DNA of 40,762 bases from Zygnema cylindricum. Taxonomy: Eukaryota; Streptophyta; Zygnematophyceae; Zygnematales; Zygnemataceae. Shown piece after piece: positions 11,130 through 21,939 of the stretch; positions within the stretch are counted from its first letter, which is position 1; the number at the start of each line of letters is the position of its first letter. Where the stretch lies: contig JBBHKE010002877.1 in NCBI GenBank assembly GCA_037447655.1, positions 1-40,762 on the forward strand. The letters run 5' to 3'. The notes beneath the pieces are model-generated. The model made no database searches. It was given only the letters and a program-made list of their open reading frames with translations, and was not told the origin of the DNA. The position numbers and the translations under genes were made by a program.

Positions 11130-11647
11130 AGGACACACTAACGATGGCGTACCTTCCATGTCCAACGCCATAGATTTGTCCTGTCTTTCTCCGCTAACCT
11201 CTGGAGACCTGCCACGTGTCACTTTGTGGCTATTTTGGCACAAGCCGCCAAACGGGCCATTTCGGGTTGTCCGCTCTCACGCGAGCCGTCCACTCTTGAA
11301 ATACCGACCGTCCGATTTAGACGGCGCGGATAATGTTCTTTGTGGCCGTCACACTCTGTCGGTTCAATGTCCACCATTTCATCAAACGCCTTTGTGAACT
11401 ATATAAATATATATCAAACCTTATATCACCAAGTTTCTTGTACAACTCATCGGATGAGGAAGATGATTACGTTTGTACGTTGTAGGACACAGGATTAAAT
11501 CTCGGTTGGGTAAGTTTTTGGTGTGGTTCATTCTAACGCTCTCTCCCTTAGCTTTGGCCGCTATGGACAACCATGCCTGCTATTTCCTCACAACTTCTGC
11601 TTTTCCTTTGTCTTAAATATGTGAACTATGAATTATCCCTTTCAACA
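11130..11647 (+). mobile_element. LTR-like repeat family C, copy C4 (3' part)
   Basis: It follows C3 in the same orientation. Shared parts are CTGGAGACCTGCCACGTG (11201), a CCGTCCGATTTAGACGG stretch (11307), a TATA-like AACTATATAAATATATAT (11398), the GGATTAAATCTCGG motif (11491), CAACCATGCC (11569) and the end CCCTTTCAACA (to 11647). About the first half of the repeat is missing. C3 and C4 lie head to tail. Confidence 0.55.
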
Positions 11648-11649
11648 GG

Positions 11650-12152
11650 CAGCTACAAAAAAAAATGAATCGCGACACGTTGGATGATTAAGTTATGTGT
11701 CATGATGGACAACTAACGAAAAATGACAAGATTTGCACAGGGTATATACCTTTCAAAATGCAGTTGTAAATAAAAACATTAATCTTGAAATTGTCATTCG
11801 TCACGCTATTTTTGGCAACGCTATTTTGTCACACTATTTTTGGAAAAGGATTTTCGTCCTTTGCCATGTTCAAAAACATAACCTTAAAAAATGAGTTGGC
11901 GTAGAAGACTGACGTTTGCAACTAGTAGCAAAGTTTTGTCGTATTGTGAATTGGTACGTAGGTACATGGTACGCAAGTGAAGATTTGAAGTGAAATTTGT
12001 CGGTGTGAAATTTTTTAAGGATATTGAATATCAAATCTTAGCTTACGTGGTGCCACTCAATTTAGAACACGTGATTTACAAACTCTTTGTGATAGAACAT
12101 CGACTCAATCAACTCGACCCGTAGGTCGCACGGTTATAGAAACGACTGATGG
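11650..12152 (+). mobile_element. Family B (PIF/Harbinger-like) relic, right part (B1)
   Basis: It aligns with the right half of B2 (13869-15180): GAATCGCGACACGTTGGATGA, CGTCACGCTATTTTT, ACATGGTACGCAAGTGAAGA and TTACGTGGTGCCACTCAATT, then a terminal TGATGGAACTTGACCC. The left end is missing, and the right end has been copied into a 157-bp tandem duplication. The A4 MITE present in B2 is absent here, which marks the empty site. Confidence 0.65.
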
Positions 12153-12412
12153 AACTTGACCCTTATTAGACAAAAAATAAAGGACGACAAACATGGATAA
12201 ATGAACTCGCACGAAACAAAATAAACTTTGTACACGATAACAAAACGAACCCGCGATCGACTCAATCAACTCGACCCGTAGGTCGCACGGTTATAGAAAC
12301 GACAGGTGGAACTTGACCCTTATTAGACAAAAAATAAAGGACGACAAACATGGATAAATGAACTCGCACAAAACAAAATAAACTTTGTACACGATAACAA
12401 AACGAACCCGCG
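12099..12412 (+). repeat. 157-bp tandem duplication
   Basis: Units 12099-12255 and 12256-12412 both start ATCGACTCAATCAACTCGAC and are nearly identical, with only about four substitutions noticed. The unit contains the right terminus of relic B1 plus its flank. Confidence 0.9.
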
Positions 12413-13405
12413 CATAAACATCGACTAAACTAAGGGTGATTTTGCATGTAACCGAAACTTTAGTCTTGTCACTTTGTTTTTAGCGAAAATCTTTCGTACT
12501 ACTTTCAAGGCATTTATATGTAAATAAATGAATTGATTCTTTAGATTGTGACGAATGTAGTCGTGGGTGAAATTTGTGACGGTTGTAGACGACTATAAAA
12601 CTCACGACAATTGATAACGTTTACAAAACAACGACGGTTGTAGTCGTCTAACTACTTATGACATTGTAGATGTTTAGGGTTTGTGACATTTTCATGTCAC
12701 ACTCAAATTGTGACAGCGTCGACGTCACAAATTCTAAAACTTTCCGCCATGGTTTCTCATTTTTGTTATTTAGTCTTTTCTCACTCTATTTGCCATAAAA
12801 ATACGCCCAAAGATAGTAAAAAGAAATAGTTTTTAGAGATCTTTCAGTTGATACCATTATTGTTGTTTTCCATTGCAAGAATTGTGAGATAGACGGGTTA
12901 GTGGGAGAGGGAGAGAGAGAGAGGCGCTTTCACGGACTTCACTTTTACAAAATGTCGTCGGATGGTCGAGACCCCCTCCACGACCCTTGTACGGAAAAAA
13001 ACGCACGGAAAAAAGTCACGCACAGGCTGGAAACGTGCATTGAGTTTTTTTTTGATACTCCGCGCACAAAAATTGTCAAAAAATTACGACATGTGCGACA
13101 ACATCTGCTTATTGGCTCACCTAATGGAACGTTCTTTAAAAGGAGGTGATTTTATATAAAGTTTGAAGGTGAGCTAGAAGGATGCGAAAGTGAGTCGAAG
13201 CGAGGTAGACAACAAACTGCATCGAGCTAAACAACAAACTACATCGCGCTAGACGACAAACTTTAGTACATAAAAAGCTTAAGGAAACGCAACTTGTACG
13301 CTGGTAATTTTAATTTTTTGGTACGGCTGCGGATTTTTTTTTTTTTTTCTAAGTTATGGAGGAAAACGACAGAATATAGCTGTAACTTTAGCACATGTGA
13401 AATAA
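12413..13405. other. Non-coding stretch, nothing recognised
   Basis: It holds only short chance open frames. A GA-rich run lies at 12901-12922 and a homopolymer T run near 13333-13348. I found no shared repeat, RNA gene or domain here. Confidence 0.45.
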
Positions 13406-13868
13406 CACCGTGAATCGCTACTTGCGTGTTGAACGCTAATTGAGGTACCCTGTTTTTTGGGCAAATTCTCAAATAGAATTAAACATTTTAAATGTTTCTA
13501 CACGTTATTTGAGGTAGCCCATTATATACGATCCATGACTCAATATAATGCCTTAATAAATAGTGTGGTGCTAATATCAGTTACGATTATTTTGTACTTT
13601 TCAAAGTAGAAAAGTACATAAAACATCCACGCTGTCTCGTAATTGCGCTAACATGTAATTGCGTAAATATTTTCCGCCATACGTGGAATGTTAAAAAACG
13701 CGACGGCGTACGATTTGAACAATTTCGTACCTCTACATATTTTAGTGTGGAGATATTATGCTCCAAAGTTTTTTACAAAGCAGTGTACAAACTAGAGTAT
13801 ACGAAAAATTAGAATAATTTTTTTTTCCACAAAAAAACGACATTCTCAAATAGCGTAAATGTTGCTAA

Positions 13869-15180
13869 GGGTGGAGTTCCATTAGACAAAAAGTGAGGAA
13901 GTTTACAAAAAATCGGATCTCTCCGTACTATGCCATACCTCTTATTTTGTTTTTATCATAAAAACAACATTACAAAGAATCTTGCCAATATTCTCTAAAA
14001 TTTTGGGAGTTAACAGTGAACGTTGGATGTTTTTTTGCGAAGCGTTCGCTTCAAAAGTTTATGTAATTGGTGATGTACATCGAGAGGTACATTACTAATT
14101 ACAAAATGTACCTCGAGAGATACATCACTAATTAAAGAAAAAATTGATCCGCGACACGTTGGATAATGAGCATACGTGTCAAAATGGTAACCATCGGAAA
14201 TCAAAAAGTCTCGCACACAATATACGCATTGAAAAATCCAACAAAAAATACAAACGAAATGTCGTACCGCACTTTCGTCACGATATTTCTGTCATAGTTC
14301 CATTAGGCTTTTTTTATGGTAGGCCTTTGGTAGGCGCACAAAACTTTGCACAAAACTCACGTAGAGGAGGCATACTGTATGTGTGTGCGTCGTGCACACT
14401 CTGGTACGGACTTCTGAACTTGACGTAAGATCATGGTACAACGCAAGCCGCAGGATGAAATTGTTTAGCCAACTAAAACACGCGGACGTTCAAAATTGCA
14501 GACGCTAATATGACAGATAGTCCTATCGTAAGTTGTGTTATGGGCTTTTCATGTGATCTTCTTATATCGCTACTTTGATCAGCGACCGTTCGATCGTCCA
14601 AATCTGACGGTTTAAATAAAAAACATCTCAAAACTCATAGAAAAATATTTTTTTGTTCAAATGTTTTTCAAAATTTAGACATGACGTTTAATTCTCTATC
14701 GATCGATGTGCAACTCAACCCTGCTACCTTTTTTTTTCATTTTGCGGCCAATACAATATGGGTCTTAAGGTCATTTAGTATGTTTTGCGTACAATAGGCA
14801 TATTGTATGGGCGCACTTTCACCTACTTTTGAACTATGATTTTTGTTAACGCCCATTCGTCATACTATATCTGGAAACGCTCATTCGTCACGCGAAAGAA
14901 TAAAAACCGTAAAAAATGAGGTGGTACTTGACAAGGCGCCTGCAAAGAGTAAAAGTTGTGTTGCACGATGACCTGGTACGCACGTACATGGTATGCAAAT
15001 GAAGATTTTTGGTCGGGGGAAAAATCATTGACGATTTTCAATATCCGATATTGACTTACGTGGTACCACTCAATTTATAGCACGTGGATTACAAACTCTG
15101 CCCAATGGAACTTCGTTTAAATTGTAGCATTTTGTAGTGTTGGCCGTACAATTACAGAATGTCCTAATGGAACTTCACCC
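13869..15180 (+). mobile_element. PIF/Harbinger-like element family B, copy B2
   Basis: Terminal inverted repeats are GGGTGGAGTTCCATTAG at the left and CTAATGGAACTTCACCC at the right. Both ends are flanked by TAA (13866-13868 and 15181-15183), matching the 3-bp TWA target duplication of PIF/Harbinger. The insertion lies inside E3 and itself contains MITE A4 at 14293-14838; without A4 it would be about 758 bp. No transposase frame is visible, so it is non-autonomous. Relatives are B1 (11650-12152) and B3 (4685-4844). Confidence 0.75.
14293..14838 (-). mobile_element. hAT-like MITE family A, copy A4 (reverse)
   Basis: The 546-bp element starts CATAGTTCCATTAGG and ends CACCTACTTTTGAACTATG, the inverted ends of family A. 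Flanking octamers ATTTCTGT (14285-14292) and ATTTTTGT (14839-14846) agree at 7 of 8 positions, as for an 8-bp hAT target duplication. It lies inside B2, and the relic B1 lacks it. Confidence 0.8.
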
Positions 15181-15235
15181 TAATTGTATAATTACGCTAT
15201 TTATTTCATTACGCTAATAGCGATTCACGGTGTTC

Positions 15236-15870
15236 CCTAGTTCAAAAGTAGGTGAAAGTAGGCCCATACAATATGCATATTGTACGCAAAACATACAATA
15301 TGCCCTTAAGACCCATATTGTATTGGTCGAAAAATGAAAATAAAGGGTAACAGGGTTGAGTTGCACATCGATCGATAGAGAATTAAACGTCATGTCTAAA
15401 TTTTGAAAAACATTCGGACAAAAATTATTTTTTCTATGAGTTTTGAGGTGTTTTTATATAAACCGTCAGATTTAGACGACCGGACGGTCGCTGATCAAAG
15501 TAGCGATCTTAAGAAGATCACATGAATAGCCCATAACACAACTTACGATAGGACAATCTGTCATATTAGCGTCTGCAATTTTGAAGGCCACACTAAATAA
15601 AGTCTCAAATTGACCAACCAGGTTGCCCGTCCGCGTTTTTTTTTTTTTTCCGGGTTTTCTTTCCCGCGGAATGTCATCCTACGCCGTGTCAGTTCGCTAA
15701 AAAATTTGTCAGGTGGCGTGCGCTGTACTATGATCATACGTCAGATTCATACGACGTACAAGAGTGTCCACAACGCACACCCATACAATATGCCTACTCT
15801 ACGCGAGTTTAGTGCAAGTTTTGTGCGCTTACCAAAGGCGTACCATAAAAACGCATACTTTTGAACTATG
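15236..15870 (+). mobile_element. hAT-like MITE family A, copy A1
   Basis: A 635-bp element with ends CCTAGTTCAAAAGTAGGTG and ACTTTTGAACTATG. Flanking octamers CGGTGTTC (15228-15235) and CGGTGTAC (15871-15878) match at 7 of 8 positions. The interior is highly similar to A2: CAATATG-rich left part, CCGTCAGATTTAGACGACCG block, a poly-T run and a right part with GATCATACGTCAGATTC. It has no transposase. The target was the right terminus of E3. Confidence 0.85.
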
Positions 15871-16308
15871 CGGTGTACCCTAAATGATAGAAATGCGCGT
15901 CGTCACGCGCGACCAAATCAAACAAGAGCTGTTATTTACACGCGGTTGCCGCAGTTTTGTTATCGTAAACAACGGCCGGCCGTGTGAATTGTTGCTTTTT
16001 TATGACGGTTGACGTTCGCAAGCGCGACACTTTTTTAACCAGTTGTTACAATATTTCGCAAGTCAAAGTTGTTTGGCGCATAGACCGTCAAATAAACTCA
16101 AAGGTACGTAACTTGTCCAAATCTGTACTTTAAATGTACAATTTCTGACAATCTGACGCAATTATCTGCGCGCAGCAAAGATTGTCACTGCGGTTCGCAA
16201 TTCCCATAAAATATACGAATCCCCAACGTCGTTATCGCATTTTTGATTTTTCCTCCCGCAATAATTTTGACTTTTCCATTTACGAGTACATTTTTGTCTT
16301 TTCCATGT

Positions 16309-16781
16309 ATGAGTGCTGCCATTCGTTGTATTGGAAGTTCTTCTCCACTCATCGCTCATTCTCACAATTCAATGGCTGCTGCTACTGCAGTTACTCTGCT
16401 CGACGACGACCATGGCCATGGCGGCGGCAATGCCGAGCCGTACAATTCCGGTATTCCTTCAAGCGAGATAGATCGTTCCTCTCATATTGCCACGTATTCT
16501 GACCTAACAGGCATGTCTATCAGAGACTACCATTACGCAGAATATCCACGGTCGCATAATATTCGGCAGAATCCTGACGATTCCGTGGCGGAGCACATGG
16601 ACGTTTCAAGATTGCCGGAGGAAACCCTAGCGAGGAGCGCATGTGGTTTAGGAGGAGATTCTGGCGATTGCTGTTCTATCGGAAAGTGTGGCAACAACGA
16701 GTCTCGGCAACTATCAAGCGTCAGAGAGGACAGTGGTGGAGAAGACGGAGAAGAATCCGTTAAAGTCTTCGAGTGTCAGCG
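16309..16781 (+). CDS. Probable first coding exon of an unidentified gene
   Basis: An open frame with an ATG at 16309 (MSAAIRCIGSSS) and a second in-frame ATG at 16372 (MAAATAV) stays open to 16785. Its base and codon use is more GC-rich and even than the surroundings. The peptide is hydrophilic, with a His/Gly run (DDDHGHGGG), Asp-, Ser- and Gly-rich parts and the end DSGGEDGEESVKVFEC. It either ends at the TAA in CGGTAAGATGG or, more likely, is spliced there, because GTAAGA fits a 5' splice site. No downstream exon was identified; the next kilobases are minisatellite, repeats and a gap. No family is recognised and no function is proposed. Confidence 0.5.
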
Positions 16782-16785
16782 GTAA

Positions 16786-17135
16786 GATGGATGTCCAATG
16801 TTCGATGTGCGTGAAGGTCAGCTGGATGTATGTCCAATTACAATGTCCAATGTCTAATGTTCAATTACAATGTCCAATGTCTAATGTTCAGTTAAAATGT
16901 CCAATGTCTAATGTTCAATTACAATGTCCAATGTCTAATGTTCAATTACAATGTCCAACGTCCGATGTCCAATGTCCTCTGTGCAACACCTAATGTTCAA
17001 CGTCCAATGTCCAATGTCCAATTCTTAATGTACAATGTCCAATGTCCAATGTTGAAGTACAATGTCTGAGTCCGACGTCCAATGTCCAATGCGCAATATC
17101 TAATTTTCAATGTCTAATGTCCAATGTCCCATGTT
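16786..17135 (+). repeat. Minisatellite built on ATGTCCA, with a 27-bp higher-order unit
   Basis: ATGTCCA or ATGTCTA-like words repeat throughout. A regular part (16843-16950) consists of four 27-bp units starting ATGTCCAATGTCTAATGTTC; irregular shorter units follow. It begins within a few bases of the possible splice donor of the preceding exon. Confidence 0.9.
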
Positions 17136-17364
17136 ATATTTCAACAAGTTGCTAGGATAGGTTTCTGTATCGTTGATGACTATATGAGAGAACTTATGTG
17201 AAAATTTCAATCCAGTGATGGCATGATGCTCCAACGACGTAAGCAACCTTCAGACATCTCCAATAAACTGTTCACTGTAGTTGGTCTGGTCAAACTAATA
17301 TCGACTGGATGGGGATATGATATGGTCTATGTCATATCATTTATGCAAAAAAAGGGTTATGTGG

Positions 17365-17978
17365 ACACGTCCATAAACAAATGTCCACAAAGCACGTTAT
17401 GAGTCCTGGCTTTTACTATTGGATGTGTTGATTACTTTAGCAAATAAGTTGTTAGGTGCATTATACCTCCCCTCTACACATGCCCAAAGGACCTAGTTAC
17501 AAAATACGTAGGTCTCACATAATAAAGAGTTTGATATCGGACTCCGTTTCCAAAGCCGGCTAGTGATAAGGCAGGTATCCTAAGATGAGTTCAACGAGAA
17601 GAGAAATCTCTATTTCTGGTCTTGAAAAGAACATTTGTAGACTCTACATCAAAATTCTTGTTTGGGTAATGACAAACTTGTGAGGTGTTGTACCCTATTG
17701 ATTTTGTAAACAAACATTGTCCACTATATTAAAATCCTCAACCTTAATATTAAGCTTCCAACACTAAATAAAGATTAAAATTGCCTCATGGCGAGCCGAA
17801 TTCGCAGTCACGGCGCGCTTGGAAGTCACCTCAGAGGAGGCAAAAACCGGCTGACCACAAACAAGTATCCACAAAGCACGATGTTAGTCCTGGCCTTTAA
17901 TGTCAGACATGTTGATTATTTTAGCAAATAAGTTGTTCGGTGTATTGTTCCTTCCCTCTGCACATGCCCAGAGGACTT
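17365..17978 (+). repeat. Diverged direct repeats at the edge of an assembly gap
   Basis: A block of about 130 bp at 17365-17495 (TCCACAAAGCACG, GCAAATAAGTTGTTAGGTG, CACATGCCCAAAGGACCT) recurs at about 17852-17978 with moderate divergence. The second copy is cut by the N run, so the gap may reflect an assembly problem at this repeat. Confidence 0.75.
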
Positions 17979-17988
17979 NNNNNNNNNN
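17979..17988. other. Assembly gap (10 N)
   Basis: Ten unknown bases interrupt the sequence directly after a repeated segment. The true gap length is unknown. Confidence 0.99.
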
Positions 17989-18840
17989 TCACCTTCATCT
18001 GTACTTTTTGTTGTCTTTGATAGTTTCATGGATAAGTTGTCGGTTGAAACTTGACTGTGTTTTATACTGAGTCTATCGGTTATACGGAGTTTAAAGTGTG
18101 TTACTATGTTTTATGTTATTTTACTGTTAAGGGTTTTGACGTCGGGTTTACTGAGTCATTTGGTTTTCTATCCTACAAACCTTCAGAGGGTTTTTGACGG
18201 GAATCTTTTAGTATAAGGGTTTTGACCTACGATGTTTTAACCGATTCAGGATTCAATATATGAGTGTCACACATAGAAGATTAGATGTTATTAAACCCAT
18301 TCACAATGATGCCAATAATAGTACTGGGTTTTGATGTACATTGACGTACAAGTAAGATACTTTGTCGTTCGTCATGATAATAACCGTAGTAACACTTACC
18401 CAAATTATTGTAGATTAGAAGATACACACTGTGAGTATATAACTTAGGACTTAGCCAATTTTGTAGCATCCAGTTTTGGGAATATGATTTTCTAAGGGCA
18501 GTTTTTGGGAGACTTCCAAACATCCTATCTTTTGGTTTACTGAGTCATTTGGGCTGCAGTTTTGGGAATTGTCATTTTATTGTATTTTGTATCATTGTGT
18601 GAAATTTGAGGCATATTGGCTATCTGAGTCATATTTTGTGTCAGTTCAAAGTTGGCTGTTGAATAGGTACTTTGATAGTTTCTGTTGTTTTTCATGTCTA
18701 CTTCCACTACTACTGCTGGTTCTCCTCCTGCGACGGTGGTTGTAGAACAACAACTCCCCGTACGCGCCCCACTCACAAACCGTATCTACTTTGTCTACTA
18801 ATTTGATCACTGTACTGTACAGTTGTACAAAAATATAAAG
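17989..18840. other. Non-coding or LTR-leader-like stretch
   Basis: The words TTACTGAGTCATTTGG recur (near 18147 and 18537). At about 18694 a short plus-strand frame starts MSTSTTTAGSPPATVVVEQQ. It resembles the frame at 8868 (MTTAASSSSSVPVIVSEQHL), which also follows a T-rich leader. Both may be the extreme N-terminus of an LTR-retrotransposon gag. Neither continues. Confidence 0.3.
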
Positions 18841-18843
18841 TAC

Positions 18844-19300
18844 AGTAGCCGCCATGAGATCTGTACGGTTTTGGTACCAATCCAGTAAAAACGATGTACC
18901 TTTCACATCAGCGCCATGGCTATGTCCCTTTCTTCCTTGGGATCCACTGGAAACCTGCCACGTATTAATCTGGTGGCTTTTTTGGCATAAGCTGCCGAAA
19001 GAGCCATTCCGGGATGTTGGAGCTCACGCTGGCCGTCCGCTCGTATTTTCTCATTCCAAGTCGTCCGTTCAATTCCGGTGGCGCGAAGAATGTTATTTTG
19101 CGTCCGTTGTACTTTGTGTCTGCCTTCCTTTTACCATTCCATGTTCACCAGTTTGTCGGTTCAATTCCGTAAGTCGCCGTAAAATTTTTGTTCAGTTAAC
19201 CAACCAACGTTTATGTGCTACGTTGTCCGTAATAAATCGCAGCTAAACAGAGACGGAACAGATTCTTAAACCTGGCATGCCACGCTATATAAAGTCAATA
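18844..19300 (+). mobile_element. LTR-like repeat family C, partial copy C5
   Basis: It shares with C4 the block CTGGAAACCTGCCACGT (18948), TTTTTTGGCATAAGCTGCCG, GAGCTCACGCTGGCCGTCC (19019) and a TATA-like GCTATATAAAG (19283). Both termini are missing, so only the middle of the repeat remains. Confidence 0.5.
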
Positions 19301-19384
19301 ATATAATACAATATGCTATAAAGCAGTATTGTATGCATATTGTAGTTTTTTAAAGTTATCGCCAAAATGGAATTTGTTGGTCTC

Positions 19385-19474
19385 AGACCGATAGATCGGG
19401 ACCTCTGACCATTCGATAAGCGATAACTATCGGTATCGGTGTTATCGCAATAATTTTTTTACCGATACACAACA
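19385..19474 (-). mobile_element. hAT-like element family F, terminal fragment (F2)
   Basis: Read on the minus strand it begins TAGTGTTGTGTATCGGTAAA and continues with TATCG-rich sequence to TATCGAATGGTCAGAGG. This parallels the left end of F1 (34645). Only about 90 bp remain. Confidence 0.55.
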
Positions 19475-19922
19475 CTACTAATTTGGGTCTTTGAAAAAAA
19501 TAAATGTCGGTCGCAAACATGCTTACACTAATATAGATATTTGTACAAAATCTGACAAATCGTACACAAATCGTAGGTTCACACAGTCGAAATGTGGTTG
19601 TTGGACGAATATGTGCGAACGTGATATTTGACATCCCGATTTCATCCCTTTTTTAGAGCGCATATTTTCATGCGTCGACGATTACTAAAACTCATTAATT
19701 ATACTTTTTCAATTAAAAAGATACAATTTTGTTCGGTCTGACACTGACCGTACACCACACTATTTAAACGACAACGTACTCTCGTTTTGTACGGTACTTG
19801 GAAAATAACCCTAAATCGCGTATAGAAAAAAACAGTATAAGCTACGCTAATGGAGAATAATATATAAAAAAGCGAACGGCATTAGCGTACACAACGCTAA
19901 TAGCGATTGGCGGTGTATAGTA

Positions 19923-20129
19923 CAATGTGTATCGCTATTATGGATTTTTTTACCACTTAAAACATTTTTTCTCCGTACGCATTTGTCCGATTCTCAATTT
20001 GAGACTGCCAATCGGAAGTTAAGAATCTTACCTTTCAATCGCAGCCGTCACATCCATAATCGTTGTGTGTACGGAAAAAAGATGTTTTAAAGACGAAAAA
20101 AACATAAACCTTATTAGCGATTCACGGTG
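19923..20129 (+). mobile_element. MITE family E, copy E2
   Basis: A 207-bp element from CAATGTGTATCGCTATTA to TATTAGCGATTCACGGTG, flanked by TA at 19921-19922 and 20130-20131. The interior resembles E1, including CATTTTTTCTCCGTAC near the left and GTACGGAAAAAAGATG near the right. A leftover right end of another copy (CGCTAATAGCGATTGGCGGTG) directly precedes it at about 19895-19915. Confidence 0.75.
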
Positions 20130-20559
20130 TAACTATACGTCGTCTCATATCCTTTCACGTGCTGTAAAGCTATTTTTTCCCTCTTTGGGTTTTGTAGTCT
20201 TCAAATGTTTTTTTTTAATTAAATTTTACCCCTTTTGTACCTTGATGTTTTTTTCATCACACGTTATGCAATAAATTTGTATCTCAATCGGGTACATAGA
20301 AGAATGTTCGTACTGAAATATAGTTTTGCCACAGTGATTTGCTTATATTTTGGATTACGTCTTAGGGTTTCCTAGGGTTTCTAGGGTTTTTTAGCGACTA
20401 CAAATTTTGCTCTTAATAGTATCTCTCCATTTCTCAACTTTCGCAAGTTGTTTAGTTTCAGTGATTTTTGTCAGTATGTGCAGATTATCCAAAACAAATT
20501 ATTGTACGGAAAGAGTTTTCACATATTTTGTGGTAAAGACTTTACACGAATATTGACCT

Positions 20560-20827
20560 AAATTTCGTAATAAAAAAATAAATTTTTACCGCCATGGGAT
20601 TCCACCCCAAAGTCCGGCGTTATAATTGTCACCGGTTTCCAAAAAATACAGGATTTTATTTTCAAGAACGCGATGGTAATACCATCAAAGTACAAAACAT
20701 GATTGTCACTAAAAAGTATTAATGACCAACAAAGGTTAAAGACCAAAATCCTAAAGGACTAAAAACACAACAAAAATGCGTGAAAAGCCTAAAAGGAATG
20801 AAAGAAAGCAAGTACAACAAAACCAAA
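20560..20827 (-). other. Probable 3' untranslated tail of LINE copy 3
   Basis: Directly downstream (minus strand) of the LINE stop. It holds no open frame and ends in an A/T-rich run near 20565-20590, where the 3' end of the inserted copy may lie. The border is not sharply defined. Confidence 0.35.
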
Positions 20828-21547
20828 CTATGGAAACAGTCCTCGACCATCATTCACCGTCGTGCTTTGCCGGTTAATTGCCGAAGCTTGGGAACGTTGA
20901 AGGGCGACAGATATGCGTTGACGGTAGAAAGCTGACATGAGAGCTGGAGAAGGGTTACCCGACCCTCTAACTTCGAAAGTTCGTCGAGCGTAATCGCGCA
21001 AAAAGTTGTCGAAAGATGGGTCCAAGGGCCCAAATATCTCTAAAGCAAATGGTGTGAAACTATTAGCTGGGTCTCGGTGCGCGTAGTCACGTTCTTTTGA
21101 AGCCTTTGCATCTCGAGCTGCAACACCAGTATGTAATGCCGCGCGCGAGGAAACATGAGATCTTGTAGGGTCTGTGAGGACTACATCCCCCAATGTTCTC
21201 GCCGCGCCATTTATAAATACTAGATCCACACGTGGACCCCGTGTACCTCTAGATTGAGAACGTGGTGGTAATATGTGCGACACCTCCCGCTTGACTGTGT
21301 ACCCTGCTTCAGAACCCACGGCAGCGATAGCATCCCGTACCATGTCGTGTGCTGTTGTTCGATCCCCACCGTGTGCTTGCTCGTCTATCGATTGACCACA
21401 AATGCAATGGGGCTTGCCTAAAAGGGAAGGGTGCGGCAAGCCAAGTCGTAAGCGAAGCGCAGCAGAAAATTGAGGAGAAGATAAACGGAGCGAAGTGAAA
21501 ATTGGTGTAGCAATAAGCCAAGTTCCAGCCCCAGGTCCCGAGCACAA
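20828..21547 (-). pseudogene. LINE C-terminal region with restriction-like endonuclease motif (LINE copy 3, 5' truncated)
   Basis: A 239-codon minus-strand frame matches in pattern the C-terminal part of non-LTR retrotransposon proteins that carry a restriction-like endonuclease. Blocks in order: GTWLIATPIF, LRLRLGLPHPSL, a Cys pair HCICGQ (residues 47-52), HGGDRTTAHDMVRDAI, the nuclease core RVDLV (106-110) followed 12 residues later by DVV (121-123), then an Ala/Lys helix and FALEIFGPLD. The His-Cys half of the Cys/His motif normally preceding HGG seems deleted (DEQAHGG). The frame is otherwise open. Upstream sequence is unrelated, consistent with 5' truncation. It probably corresponds to the part of LINE copy 2 lying beyond the window end. 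Confidence 0.7.
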
Positions 21548-21939
21548 AATGTGAAAATGTTGTAAGCAACAAAATGGTTACAGGAATTTCGAGCATTTCC
21601 ACTTTTCTAGAAATTCCTCGATCTCACTTTTGCATAGTTGTTCAAAACGCATTTTAAGCACGATTCAAACGCTTGTACAATCCGTAGAAACTGGAGAGGT
21701 CGATTTCAAAATATCGTCAAAATCGTTAATGAATTTTTGTCCGTACAATTTTGTACATGTAAAAAATTTGAATTGAACATGTTCCGCAGTTTGTACGCAG
21801 TCTACTTTTGTAACTTGTAGGCCCAGGTTCGAATCCTCGCTAACGCTGTTTTTTTGTCAGAGTTGCAGGTTCGACAACGGCTTGAACGGCAGTTTCACTG
21901 TCTACTTCCTTGGCGTTACTAATGGCAACTTCTTTGAAC

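Larger units (their letters stand above)
13406..15232 (+). mobile_element. Family E-like element E3, host of a nested insertion
   Basis: The left end CACCGTGAATCGCTACTTGCG (13406) and right end ACGCTAATAGCGATTCACGGTG (to 15232) form a terminal inverted repeat with few mismatches. Removing the element at 13869-15180 joins AATAGCGTAAATGTTGCTAA to TTGTATAATTACGC and leaves an element of about 510 bp. It shares terminal motifs with MITEs E1 and E2 but is longer. No coding capacity was seen. Confidence 0.6.

Noticed and set aside
16182-16502. Overlapping frame (106 codons) at the unknown exon
   Set aside because: Its composition (Tyr/Phe/Cys/Ser-rich) is less protein-like than the frame from 16309, and it has no donor at its end.
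16786-17135. Possible CRISPR-like array
   Set aside because: Units are directly adjacent with no unique spacers, and the context is eukaryotic. It is a minisatellite.
21790-21850. tRNA-like segment with GGTTCGAATCC box B
   Set aside because: The T-arm-like part is good, but the acceptor strand (CTAACGC) has no partner upstream at the right distance and no D-arm or proper anticodon stem forms. Chance or an old relic.
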